DNA of 21,318 nucleotides. It comes from Deltaproteobacteria bacterium (GTDB taxonomy: Bacteria; Myxococcota_A; Polyangia; Polyangiales; Houyiibacteriaceae). Shown piece after piece: positions 6,640-14,418 of this stretch (position 1 is its first letter; each line of letters opens with the position of its first letter). A program made the position numbers and the translations under genes. The notes under the pieces are model-generated. The model made no database searches and was not told where the DNA came from. It saw only the letters and a list, made by a program, of their open reading frames with translations. The stretch covers positions 1-21,318 of the forward strand of contig JAFDFW010000030.1 in NCBI GenBank assembly GCA_019309605.1. The letters run 5' to 3'.

Positions 6640-7958
6640 CAGGCGGCGCGTAGCACGCTTTGCGAATCGCCGCGAATGTCCTTATCAGTCGACCTGGCGA
6701 GACGAGGCCTCTGCAACACGAAGAGCATCACCGCGAAGAACGGTAAAATCGGGCTCCTGTATCTGGACAGGGTTCCAAGGTTGGTGGACGTGAGTCCTAC
6801 CGCAATTCCAAACGCGACTACGAACACGAGGCAGAACACGAGAAAAGGATCGTCCATGATCTGCCGGCGAACCGCGCGCAGGTTCCGACGCGCGAAAATG
6901 CGGGCTAGCAATAGCGTGAGCGCCGTGGTCTCGAGCGCATTCGCCAACATGAGCAGATTGCGCGCCTCGAAGATCGCGGGTCGAAAGAGGGAAGCCAGGA
7001 GGGCGACTGGCGCGAACAGGAGCTGACCGATGAGTGTGGTCGGTATCTCTCCGCTCAACGCATAATTGCTACCGCCCCGCAAGCCGCGGCCCATCTGCTG
7101 CAGCTCGAAGGTCCGAGTGCTGAACGTGTCAGGAGAGTACTCGGGGAAGTAGCGGCCCAGCAGAAGGATTCCGCCCACGCCCACTGCAGCGGCAGCCGCC
7201 AGGTACGCTGGGCGAATGCGTACCCTGCCTCGCTTCAGGCTCCGCTCCCAGTAGTACCAACTGCCTCCCGCCAACACGAGGGGAAACAGGATGTATGCCT
7301 TGATGAGCAGGATCGGAATGGCACCGGCGACGATGAGAGCCCAGCCAGCGGCGAGGCGTCCTTCACGGATCCAGAGGTGGACCCCGAACACAGCCCATCC
7401 GAATCCGCCCACCGCTATGGCCTCCTTGATGAGGCCGGAAGACCAGAAAACGAAAGAAGGCATGAAGAGGGTCGCGATCGCCACAGGAAACCGGTACGCG
7501 GCGTCCACGTTCGCCCGAAAGGCACGGTACAAAGCTATCTTTCCGCATAGCGACAGCATCGAAAAGGCGATGCACGCGGCGTACTTGGAGGGGCCGAGGA
7601 GATAGAACGCCCACGCGGCCAAGGCCGACATGCTGCCCGTGGACGTTCCGGCACCCACGACGAACATCGGAAGACGGTGCTGGTTCTGCAGCAAAATCGC
7701 GGTCACCTCGGGAATGACGTGCACCGCGTCGCGCTCCATCATTTGCGCCAGGATCTCCCCATACCTGAAGTACAAGAACATGTCGCTGCTGCCATAAAAC
7801 GTGAGCGTGATCGGCACTTGTGCACAGGCGAACGCTACGTGCATGGCGAACGCGGCCGTCACCCATTTCCGTTCCCTGCGTGAGAAACCGACCGCGCAAG
7901 CAGTCACCAGAACCGCGCCCGCCGCGGTCACGAAGAGTACAGGAAGAAGTTCGTTCAT
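6639..7958 (-). CDS. Multi-pass membrane protein, candidate Wzy-like polymerase
   Basis: 439 residues, strongly hydrophobic, with about ten likely membrane segments: LLPVLFVTAAGAVLVTACAV at the N-terminus, stretches near YAACIAFSMLSLCGKIAL, WALIVAGAIPILLIKAYILF, AYLAAAAAVGVGGILLLG, and LVFCLVFVVAFGIAVGL near the end. A loop with SSGLIKEAIAVGGFGW resembles a region seen in putative polysaccharide polymerases and in EpsG- and GT39-like membrane proteins. A C-terminal TLSRYRSPILPFFAVMLF is like the last helix of such proteins, and the tail is basic and hydrophilic. Family membership is not certain: it is not of the O-antigen ligase Wzy_C type found at 14415. It may be the repeat-unit polymerase, a polyprenyl-sugar transferase or an accessory membrane factor. 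It lies 30 bp after the amidotransferase stop and leads directly into the coupled acyltransferase/deacetylase genes. Confidence 0.6.
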   Translation of the reverse strand: MNELLPVLFVTAAGAVLVTACAVGFSRRERKWVTAAFAMHVAFACAQVPITLTFYGSSDMFLYFRYGEILAQMMERDAVHVIPEVTAILLQNQHRLPMFVVGAGTSTGSMSALAAWAFYLLGPSKYAACIAFSMLSLCGKIALYRAFRANVDAAYRFPVAIATLFMPSFVFWSSGLIKEAIAVGGFGWAVFGVHLWIREGRLAAGWALIVAGAIPILLIKAYILFPLVLAGGSWYYWERSLKRGRVRIRPAYLAAAAAVGVGGILLLGRYFPEYSPDTFSTRTFELQQMGRGLRGGSNYALSGEIPTTLIGQLLFAPVALLASLFRPAIFEARNLLMLANALETTALTLLLARIFARRNLRAVRRQIMDDPFLVFCLVFVVAFGIAVGLTSTNLGTLSRYRSPILPFFAVMLFVLQRPRLARSTDKDIRGDSQSVLRAA

Positions 7959-7988
7959 TGCCCGGTCGTCAATCTAGCATCCTGCGCG

Positions 7989-9932
7989 CTATGTCTCGAT
8001 GTGCTTGCGGTTGTGGCTCCACCAGGACTGGAACATCAGAACAGCCCACAATTGATGCTCGTGGTTGCCGTGTCCTGCTTGGTGGGCCTTCCACGTGCCG
8101 GCGACTGTCCTGGCATCGAAGATTCCCTCTGCTTCGATCGCGTTCTCATCGAGAAGCTCGGCGGCCCACTCCGCGAGCGGGCCGCGAAGCCACTGCCCAA
8201 TCGGTACCCCAAACCCCGTCTTCGGTCGGTCGAAGAGCTCGGTCGGAACGTGGCGGGCGAGAACCTGCCGCAAGATCCATTTCTGAGATCGGCCCTTGAT
8301 CTTCCAGCTCATGGGAAGCCTCCAGGCAAGCTCGACGAGGTGGTGGTCGAGCAGCGGCACACGGCCTTCGAGCGATACGGCCATCGATGCGCGGTCAACT
8401 TTCGTGAGGATGTCGTCTGGCAGATATTGCGTGAGGTCATAGAACAGCATCTGCTCGGCAAACGGAGCATCAAAATGATGGTCCAACGGCGGTGGTCCGA
8501 GATCGGTACCCCGCGCAAGAACCTCGCTCGGCTGCGACCAATGAGAGCGAAGCCGTTCGTAGAGCTGGTGCGCGGTGTCGACTTCCGCAAGCGTAGCGAC
8601 TTTGTGCAACTTGTCCCCTGGAAGCCTCACTACGTCGCCCAACCCGAAGGCGCGAAACGCCCGATCCCACTGGTCCGTCCCGACGAGTTGGAGGGCTCCG
8701 AACGCCTTTCTCGCGCGTTGGGGCAACCGGTTTGCCAGGCTCCACAACCGCGGGGCCCAGGCATGTCGATTGTATCCGGCAAAGAGCTCATCACCACCGT
8801 CGCCCGAAAGTGACACCGTAACGTGCTGCCGAGCGAGACGGGAGACCAGGAACGTCGGCACCTGCGATGAATCTGCGAAGGGCTCGTCCCAGTGATGTGC
8901 CACCTCTGGAACGAGAGCCAGCATGTCAGAAGGCTCAGCGATCAGCGTGTGGTGTTCACAGCGCAAATGTTCGGCTACCGCCTGCGCATGGCTGGATTCG
9001 TCATAGCCCGATGAGGTGTTCCCGATGCAAAAGGTTTGAACCGGTTTCTCGGCGACCTCCTGCATCATGGCGACGACCGCAGAGGAATCGATACCGCCGG
9101 ACAAGAACGCACCAAATGGGACGTCGGAGCGCATCCTGAAACGGACCGAGCGTCGCAGAAGGCGCTCGACCTCCTCGATTGCGTCTTGCTCCGACCCTTC
9201 GAACGGCTGCGATAGTCCGTCAGACGCGACCTGCTTGGCAGACCAGAATTGGTGCTCGATGCCTTGGGCTCGAGGACCGTCAAACCGAATGACCGTTCCC
9301 GGCTTCACCTTGTGAACGTGCTCGACGATGCACTCGCTGTCAGGAACGACACCGTATCTGAGGAACGACGCCAGCGCCGCGCGCTGAAGACGCGGGACAA
9401 ACGGGGGAAACTCGTAGAGCGCTTGCAGCTCGGACGCGAATGCGATGCCGAATGAGCCTCGCACATAGAGTAGCGGCTTGATGCCCAGACGATCACGAAC
9501 GAGCGATACCCGCTTTGCTTCTCCGTCCCACAAGGCGAACGCGAACATACCGTCAAAACGCTCGAGCGCGCCTTGCAAGCCCCATTCTGCGATCGCTTCG
9601 AGGACGACCTCGGTGTCCGAATGACCTCGCCACGGGATACGTTGTCCCTGCTGCCCCAGCTCGGTGCGAATCTCAGGCGCGTTGTAAACCTCGCCGTTGT
9701 AAGCGATGCAGTAGCGTCCCGAGTGTGAACGCATCGGCTGCTGCCCCCGGCTGCTAAGGTCGAGAATCGACAGCCTCCGGTGCCCGAAACCGACACCTGT
9801 CTCGCGCTCGAAGAAGATTCCCGCAGCGTCCGGGCCGCGGTGCGCCAGCGTGTCCGTCATTCGCTCGATCCATCGTCGGACGCGGTCTTCGGTGACCGAC
9901 TCTGCGCACCACAATCCTGTTATCCCGCACAT
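7989..9932 (-). CDS. asnB: Asparagine synthase (glutamine-hydrolysing) family amidotransferase
   Basis: 647 residues, full length for class-II glutamine amidotransferase plus ATP-pyrophosphatase. Cys2 after the initiator Met is the glutaminase nucleophile. HRGPDAAG, GHRRLSILDLSSRGQQP and YNGEVYN are the N-terminal glutaminase motifs, and HSDTEVVLEA is also conserved. The synthetase domain has the PP-loop LSGGIDSS at about 277-284 (Ser278, Asp282) and later SLSGDGGDELFAGYNRH and KVDRASMAVSLEGRVPLLDHHLVE. Free asparagine synthesis is possible. Copies of this family inside O-antigen or capsule loci (WbpS, for example) are thought to amidate uronic acids, which suits a locus that also holds WlbA. 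It is the first gene of the minus-strand decoration unit and is divergent from the assembly operon across a 94-bp gap. Confidence 0.92.
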   Translation of the reverse strand: MCGITGLWCAESVTEDRVRRWIERMTDTLAHRGPDAAGIFFERETGVGFGHRRLSILDLSSRGQQPMRSHSGRYCIAYNGEVYNAPEIRTELGQQGQRIPWRGHSDTEVVLEAIAEWGLQGALERFDGMFAFALWDGEAKRVSLVRDRLGIKPLLYVRGSFGIAFASELQALYEFPPFVPRLQRAALASFLRYGVVPDSECIVEHVHKVKPGTVIRFDGPRAQGIEHQFWSAKQVASDGLSQPFEGSEQDAIEEVERLLRRSVRFRMRSDVPFGAFLSGGIDSSAVVAMMQEVAEKPVQTFCIGNTSSGYDESSHAQAVAEHLRCEHHTLIAEPSDMLALVPEVAHHWDEPFADSSQVPTFLVSRLARQHVTVSLSGDGGDELFAGYNRHAWAPRLWSLANRLPQRARKAFGALQLVGTDQWDRAFRAFGLGDVVRLPGDKLHKVATLAEVDTAHQLYERLRSHWSQPSEVLARGTDLGPPPLDHHFDAPFAEQMLFYDLTQYLPDDILTKVDRASMAVSLEGRVPLLDHHLVELAWRLPMSWKIKGRSQKWILRQVLARHVPTELFDRPKTGFGVPIGQWLRGPLAEWAAELLDENAIEAEGIFDARTVAGTWKAHQAGHGNHEHQLWAVLMFQSWWSHNRKHIET

Positions 9933-10026
9933 ACCGGTTCGTAACCCCCGAGTCAGCCCACAACCTCGCGACGGTCGAACATAGCCGCAACTGGCGGAAG
10001 CCGCACCCCTGGTCTAACACTGCGAG
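9933..10026. promoter_or_regulatory. 94-bp divergent region between the two main operons
   Basis: This gap separates the start of the minus-strand amidotransferase run from the start of the plus-strand assembly operon, so it should hold both promoters. I find no convincing -35/-10 pair or palindromic operator on either strand. The assignment rests on position only. Confidence 0.4.
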
Positions 10027-11187
10027 GTGGGAAGAGAATTGCGAGGCCTTTTGGTGTATCCGATCTCCGTCGACCACCCGGGCAATCGCGGCATCCTCAA
10101 CAAGATGGAGTACCAATGGGCTGCGTTCTCGGAGCTCACCGGAGATGTCGACTTGGTCTGCAGTAGCAACCGGGGACCGATTCTGAACGGCGAGCTTGCA
10201 AGCAAATACCCGATCACGGGTCGCGCGTTCAATTCACTCAATCACTATGCGTTGTTCTATTCTCACATTGCGAAGTACGCGCAGTCAGGCGACTACGACT
10301 ACCTCTACATCCGATACCCTTTAGCGCTTCCGAATTTTCTCTGGTTTCTTCGGAAGACCAAGCAAGCGAACCCCAAGACCAAGGTGGTCGTCGAAATCGC
10401 TACGTTCCCGTATCGCCGCGAACTACGAACCCCGAAGCGACTCGTCCTGCGCACGCTAGACGACCTCGGACACGGTCAACTAAAGAATCATGTAGACGCG
10501 ATCGTGACGTTCTACGGCCAATCTGAGATCTTCGGCGTGCCTTGCTTGCAGTTGCGTAACGGGGTGGACGTCGAACGCATCCACCTCCGCAACGCGACGC
10601 CCTCCGACGACGGGCTCGTCATGATTGCCGTGGGCAATGTTGCGGAACGACACGGACTCGATCGCATGCTTCGTGGCATGGCTAACTACGAGAAGCAATC
10701 GGGGGCCGCACGAACCACCTTGCATGTGGTAGGTGACGGGCCCGCCGTCGGAAATCTGAAAATCTTGGCTGGGCAACTCAGTATCGATCGACACGTTCGA
10801 TTTCATGGCCTCAAGAGCGGAGCCGAGTTGGACGCTGTGTTCGACCAGGCTAACATTGCCCTGGACTCGCTGGGCATTCATCGATTGCAACTGCCCTGTT
10901 CCAGCTCGCTGAAGGCCCGCGAGTACTGCGCCAGAGGCATCCCATTCGTACTTTCGAGTGACGACCTCGACTTCCCCTCGGAGTTGGGGTTCGTGCATCG
11001 TGTTCCGGCCGACGATCGGCCGGTGGACGTGTCGGCGCTGGTAGCGTTCCACACCGAGGTGACGAGAACGACTCCTACCGTCCATCGAGAGATGCGTCGT
11101 TACGCCGAGGAACACCTCACTTGGAAATCGAAGCTCGAACCTCTGGTTCACTATCTACAAGCAAACACTGATCGGAGGGCGCCTTGA
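10027..11187 (+). CDS. Glycosyltransferase, GT4-like
   Basis: 386 residues from a GTG at 10027. A TTG at 10039, preceded by GGAAGAGA, would give a protein beginning M-R-G-LLVYPISVDHPGNRG, closer to how related enzymes begin, so the true start may be 4 codons later. The N-terminal acceptor domain holds DYLYIRYPLALP (90-101). The donor domain holds RNGVD (177-181), AVGNVAERHGLDRML (201-215), LHVVGDGP (232-239) and SSLKAREYCARGIPFVLSS (293-311) with Lys296, Arg298 and Glu299 in the usual donor-phosphate and ribose positions. It should add a sugar to the lipid-linked unit in the cytoplasm; the sugar is not predictable. It is the first gene of the plus-strand assembly operon. Its stop overlaps a TTG start (TTGA) preceded by a strong Shine-Dalgarno, which leads into the short ORF at 11184. 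Confidence 0.85.
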   Translation: MGRELRGLLVYPISVDHPGNRGILNKMEYQWAAFSELTGDVDLVCSSNRGPILNGELASKYPITGRAFNSLNHYALFYSHIAKYAQSGDYDYLYIRYPLALPNFLWFLRKTKQANPKTKVVVEIATFPYRRELRTPKRLVLRTLDDLGHGQLKNHVDAIVTFYGQSEIFGVPCLQLRNGVDVERIHLRNATPSDDGLVMIAVGNVAERHGLDRMLRGMANYEKQSGAARTTLHVVGDGPAVGNLKILAGQLSIDRHVRFHGLKSGAELDAVFDQANIALDSLGIHRLQLPCSSSLKAREYCARGIPFVLSSDDLDFPSELGFVHRVPADDRPVDVSALVAFHTEVTRTTPTVHREMRRYAEEHLTWKSKLEPLVHYLQANTDRRAP

Positions 11188-11246
11188 AGAACATCATCGG
11201 TAGGGTCGCCGGCTTCCAATTGACAACACGGGCCACAGCGGTTTAA
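11184..11246 (+). pseudogene. 20-codon TTG-started ORF with strong Shine-Dalgarno, possible gene remnant
   Basis: TTG at 11184 overlaps the glycosyltransferase stop as TTGA and has GGAGGG at 11174-11179, 4 nt upstream. It encodes a basic 20-residue peptide beginning MKNIIGRVAG and ends at TAA 11244-11246. The initiation context is as good as that of real genes here, but the peptide is too short for any known locus enzyme. Two readings are possible: the head of a gene whose body was deleted, or a leader peptide. The damaged epimerase right after it makes the deletion reading attractive. The identity of the lost gene cannot be inferred. Confidence 0.25.
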
Positions 11247-11247
11247 C
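11220..11247 (+). promoter_or_regulatory. Possible sigma70-type promoter before the epimerase remnant
   Basis: A perfect TTGACA at 11220-11225 and a TTTAAC at 11242-11247 are 16 nt apart. Initiation would fall about 3-5 nt before the epimerase ATG, giving an almost leaderless transcript that would also feed wzx and the genes after it. It may be chance, as the box overlaps the short ORF, but it is the best -35/-10 pair I saw in the operon. Confidence 0.3.
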
Positions 11248-11257
11248 CAAGGCGGTC

Positions 11258-12275
11258 ATGCGCTTCGTGCACGTCGTTGGTGTGAGACCGAACTTCATGA
11301 AGATCGCGCCGATCATGAGCGCGCTCGGGCGGCATATGGACGTCGAGCAGTTGTTGGTTCACACAGGCCAACATTACGACGCCAGGATGTCGCAGGTTTT
11401 CTTTGACGACCTCGACATTCCTCGCCCGGACGTCAACCTCGGGCTGGGTTCCGCCCAACACGAATCCCAGACCGGCACGATGATGGTCGCGTTGGATGTG
11501 CGCGCACGTCGAGGCGGGCCTACGCTCGTTCGACCGGTCCATGCCGGAGGAGATCAATCGCCTCGTCACTGATCGCGTGGCCGACCTGCTGCTCACGCCT
11601 TCTGCCGACGCTGATGAGAACCTGTCGGCTGAGGGCGTCCCAGAGACATCCATCCACCGTGTTGGCAACGTGATGATCGATACGCTGCTAAGCCATCTGG
11701 ATCGCGCCAAACAACTCCCAACGCTCGATGCGGTCGGAGTGGAACCAGGCGCCTACGCGCTGGTGACGCTGCATCGTCCATCCAACGTAGATGACCCCGT
11801 GGTGCTGCAGTCGCTGCTCGCCGCTCTGGAATGGGTCCAAGATAGAGTCGCGATCGTCTTTCCGCTTCATCCTCGTACCAGAAGGCGGCTCGAAGAGTTC
11901 TCGCTGCTCGAGCGGGCTGCAGCGATGCCCAACGTCGATCTCACGGAACCCCTCGGCTACCTCGACTTCTTGGCGCTCACCGCGAGCGCCAAGTTGGTCC
12001 TCACCGATTCGGGTGGACTCCAAGAAGAGACCACAGTGCTTGGAATCCCGTGCCTCACGCTTCGCTCGTGCACGGAGCGCCCCGTCACCGTCTCGGTAGG
12101 CACGAACACCGTCGTCGGCTCCGACCCGCAGAGGATCCAAGCTGTGGTTCGGGAGATCCTAGCGGGGCGCGGGAAGACCGGCAGCGTTCCCGAACTCTGG
12201 GACGGGCGGGCGAGCCAACGCGCGGCAGATGTCTTGATCGACAACCTCAAACATCGCTCGGTTCACCAAGGCTGA
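11258..12275 (+). pseudogene. wecB: Non-hydrolysing UDP-GlcNAc 2-epimerase, broken by an internal deletion with frameshift
   Basis: Two frames are needed. The first (from ATG 11258) has FVHVVGVRPNFMKIAPIMSAL, HTGQHYDARMSQVFFDDL and ESQTGTMMVAL, the normal N-terminus of the WecB/WbpI family. The second (in frame from about 11496 to the TGA at 12273-12275) resumes at AHVEAGLRSFDRSMPEEINR and holds GNVMIDTL, TLHRPSNVD, PLHPRTRR, LTDSGGLQEE and ERPVTVSVGTN to the usual C-terminus. Between MMVAL and AHVEAG, intact homologues carry about 35-40 residues, including the GD(V/T)xST motif with a catalytic Asp; here that stretch is absent. The frame change means the lost length is 2 modulo 3. An enzyme of this family would make UDP-ManNAc or, as WbpI, UDP-ManNAc3NAcA from the WlbA pathway product. 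As written, neither frame gives a working enzyme. The second ORF's ATG at 11496 lacks a ribosome binding site. Confidence 0.85.
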
Positions 12276-12278
12276 CCG

Positions 12279-13796
12279 TTGTCGAAGCAACCTCAAAATC
12301 TGGGGCAGCGGCTGAAGGTCGGTGCAAAGTGGTCGGGCGCAGAGATTCTCCTCAACCTCCCGCTGCGGCTCGGCACGCTCGCCATACTGGCGAGGCTACT
12401 CACGCCGACGGAGTTTGGGGTTTTCGCCGCGGCGGTTACCATCATCGAGTTCGCCCGTCCGCTCGGCACGCTTTCGATGGACCACGCGCTGGTCCAGAGC
12501 AAGAGCCTGAGCGCGAGTACCATTGCCTTCGCGTCCGTCTTGGCACTCGGCCTCTCATCACTCGTTGCAGCGATGATCGCCGTGAACGCAGACACGGTTC
12601 TCCTGCTGTATGACGACCCGGAGGTGCCTGTCCTGGTGGTCGTGCTTGCGCTGTCGGGTCCCCTCGCCGCGGCGTCCGGCCTGCTACTTGCCATCTTGCG
12701 TCGAAAGTTGGCGTTCCGAGAGCTCTCGATCGTCGTCCTGGTCTCTTCTTCAACTGCCGCCGTCACTTCGCTCCTGGTCGCTGCGCTTGGCGGCGGTATC
12801 TGGGCCTTGGTGACTGGATACTATCTAGACCTCATACTCAAGGCCGCATTGGCGTTGCCGCTCGTCCGCCCACGCTTCGTCCGTCCGCGCATCGGCGATG
12901 AAGTGCGTCGTCTGCTTCGGTTCGGGGGCGGCACCACGCTATCGATGTCGCTGAACTTTTGGGCGTTGCATGGCGATTATGTCGTCATCGGAAGCGTGCT
13001 CGGCGCCAAGCCCCTCGGATACTACAGCCGCGCCTATCAGCTCATATCCACCGTCCCAGGCATGCTCGGACATCTGCACAACATGGTCCTGTTCCCAGCC
13101 TTCTCCAGGGCTCAAAGCGATCGAGGCTATCTCGAGAAAGCTTTGCTGGTGGGGACCGAAGCGACCGCGGCCGTGACGCTTCCGTTGTCCGCGTGGGGAC
13201 TCGTCCTTGGACCGGAGATCATCTTCGTCCTGCTGGGGCCCGGCTGGGAGGAGGCGATCGTTCCATTTCAGATCCTCTCGCTAGGGGTCTACTTTCGGGC
13301 CGGATACCGTTTCGCCGCGAGCATCGTCTGGGCCACGGGCCGTGTGTTTTCTCTGTCCGCATGCCAAGGGATCTATGGCATTCTGATCGTCGTCGGAGCG
13401 GTGGTCGGCGCTCAGTGGGGAATTCCCGGGGTAGCAGTCGCGACGCTGCTGGCCCTGCTCGTCTTCTACCTACTGCTGTACGGGCTGACGGCTCACGTCA
13501 GCGGCGCGTCCTTGCTGTCGTTTGTCCAGATTCATGCCGGGCCCAGCCTCATTTTCATCGTCGTCGTGGTGACGGCCGCTGTTGGACGAGCCTCACTGTT
13601 GGGGTTCGACTGGCCACCGATCGCGGTCTTGCTCGGCTCCGTCACGTTGAGCATCCTTGCGCTGCTCGGCGCAACGTTGGTGCTCCGGAACCGGCTCTGG
13701 GGCGACCTGCTCTACCAACAGGGACTTGCCGCGCTTAGGTGGTATGCTCCTCCCGCGGAAGCGGAGGCCCAGGATCACGATGACCTCAGCACTTGA
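12279..13796 (+). CDS. wzx: Lipid-linked oligosaccharide flippase, Wzx/WzxC type
   Basis: 505 residues with about 12-14 membrane segments, the size and pattern of a MOP-superfamily flippase (polysaccharide_synt group). The N-terminus GAKWSGAEILLNLPLRLGTLAILARLLTPTEFGVFA and the mid-protein FWALHGDYVVIGSVLGAKPLGYYSRAYQL are characteristic of WzxC-like transporters. It should move the undecaprenyl-linked repeat unit across the inner membrane. The start is TTG at 12279: an in-frame TGA (the epimerase stop) lies one codon upstream and no ATG or GTG occurs near the N-terminus, so a non-ATG start is forced. AAGG about 8 nt upstream is the only Shine-Dalgarno candidate. The 3-nt gap to the epimerase remnant and the 17-nt overlap with the next gene show operon structure. 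Confidence 0.9.
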   Translation: MSKQPQNLGQRLKVGAKWSGAEILLNLPLRLGTLAILARLLTPTEFGVFAAAVTIIEFARPLGTLSMDHALVQSKSLSASTIAFASVLALGLSSLVAAMIAVNADTVLLLYDDPEVPVLVVVLALSGPLAAASGLLLAILRRKLAFRELSIVVLVSSSTAAVTSLLVAALGGGIWALVTGYYLDLILKAALALPLVRPRFVRPRIGDEVRRLLRFGGGTTLSMSLNFWALHGDYVVIGSVLGAKPLGYYSRAYQLISTVPGMLGHLHNMVLFPAFSRAQSDRGYLEKALLVGTEATAAVTLPLSAWGLVLGPEIIFVLLGPGWEEAIVPFQILSLGVYFRAGYRFAASIVWATGRVFSLSACQGIYGILIVVGAVVGAQWGIPGVAVATLLALLVFYLLLYGLTAHVSGASLLSFVQIHAGPSLIFIVVVVTAAVGRASLLGFDWPPIAVLLGSVTLSILALLGATLVLRNRLWGDLLYQQGLAALRWYAPPAEAEAQDHDDLST

Positions 13797-14418
13797 GTTC
13801 AGCTCGAGTTGGAGTCTCGGGGAGATGGCGTATCGCGGGATCCTCGACGATCTTCGGTCGATCGGAGCCAAGAGCATCGTAGAGTTCGGCAGCGGAACCT
13901 CCACCCTTCGTCTCAGCCGCGATCTACCGGACGCCAGCATCTTCTCCATCGAAAGCGACTCTGCCTTTCTCGAACAAACCCGTGGAGATCTCGAACTGCA
14001 TGGCGGTTCCGCTCGCGTGGAATTGGTGCAACGGCCGCTACGTTGGCAGCGTCACGGCCTGAGTTGGTTTCGCAGTTATCAACCTGGGCAGTTCCCGCAG
14101 CGCATCGACGCCGTTCTGATCGACGGTCCCCCGATTGCGACGCGCCGCGGCCGCGAAGCGTGCCTGTACCAGGTCTTCGCCAACTGCCACGTGGGCACGC
14201 GCTTCTACTTGGACGACTATCGCCGCGCAGCGGAGCAGCGCACCGTCCTCAATTGGCTGCGCACCTACGGCAGCGCGTTGATCCATCTCGAAACATTTCA
14301 GGTAGACCACCAGGTCGCCGTCCTCGAAAGGGCCACCGAGCGCTACGCCAGACGATTCCATTGGAAGAACACCGCCGACTCGGTGATTCAAACTACGAAG
14401 CAAATCCTGCGACCATGA
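13780..14418 (+). CDS. Small class I methyltransferase-like protein
   Basis: 212 residues from the ATG at 13780, which overlaps the end of wzx by 17 nt and has AGGA 5 nt upstream (GGAGG lies 12 nt upstream). KSIVEFGSGTSTLRLS (31-46) is a SAM-binding motif I with Glu35-Phe-Gly-Ser-Gly-Thr, IFSIESD (54-60) gives the acidic ribose-binding position, and IDAVLIDGPP (109-118) is the motif-III-like strand of Methyltransf_24-type proteins. The rest (YLDDYRRAAEQRTVLNWLRTYG and the C-terminal helix) has no recognised catalytic signature, so methyl transfer is likely but the substrate is unknown. An in-frame upstream ATG at 13657 would overlap wzx by 140 nt and is rejected. The stop overlaps the next gene's start by 4 nt (ATGA). 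Confidence 0.7.
   Translation: MTSALEFSSSWSLGEMAYRGILDDLRSIGAKSIVEFGSGTSTLRLSRDLPDASIFSIESDSAFLEQTRGDLELHGGSARVELVQRPLRWQRHGLSWFRSYQPGQFPQRIDAVLIDGPPIATRRGREACLYQVFANCHVGTRFYLDDYRRAAEQRTVLNWLRTYGSALIHLETFQVDHQVAVLERATERYARRFHWKNTADSVIQTTKQILRP

Noticed and set aside
8001..8813. 270-codon plus-strand ORF
   Set aside because: It is a shadow of the amidotransferase gene, whose motifs are continuous on the other strand.
9933..10026. Specific sigma70 or sigma54 promoter boxes
   Set aside because: No pair at acceptable spacing and match was found on either strand, so only a positional call is made.
11496..12275. A separate, intact short epimerase
   Set aside because: It lacks the N-terminal domain and a ribosome binding site, and the missing N-terminus is present just upstream in another frame.
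13809..14414. 202-codon extension of the polymerase ORF
   Set aside because: It lies in another frame of the methyltransferase gene, which carries a SAM-binding motif; the ATGA overlap at 14415 fits better.
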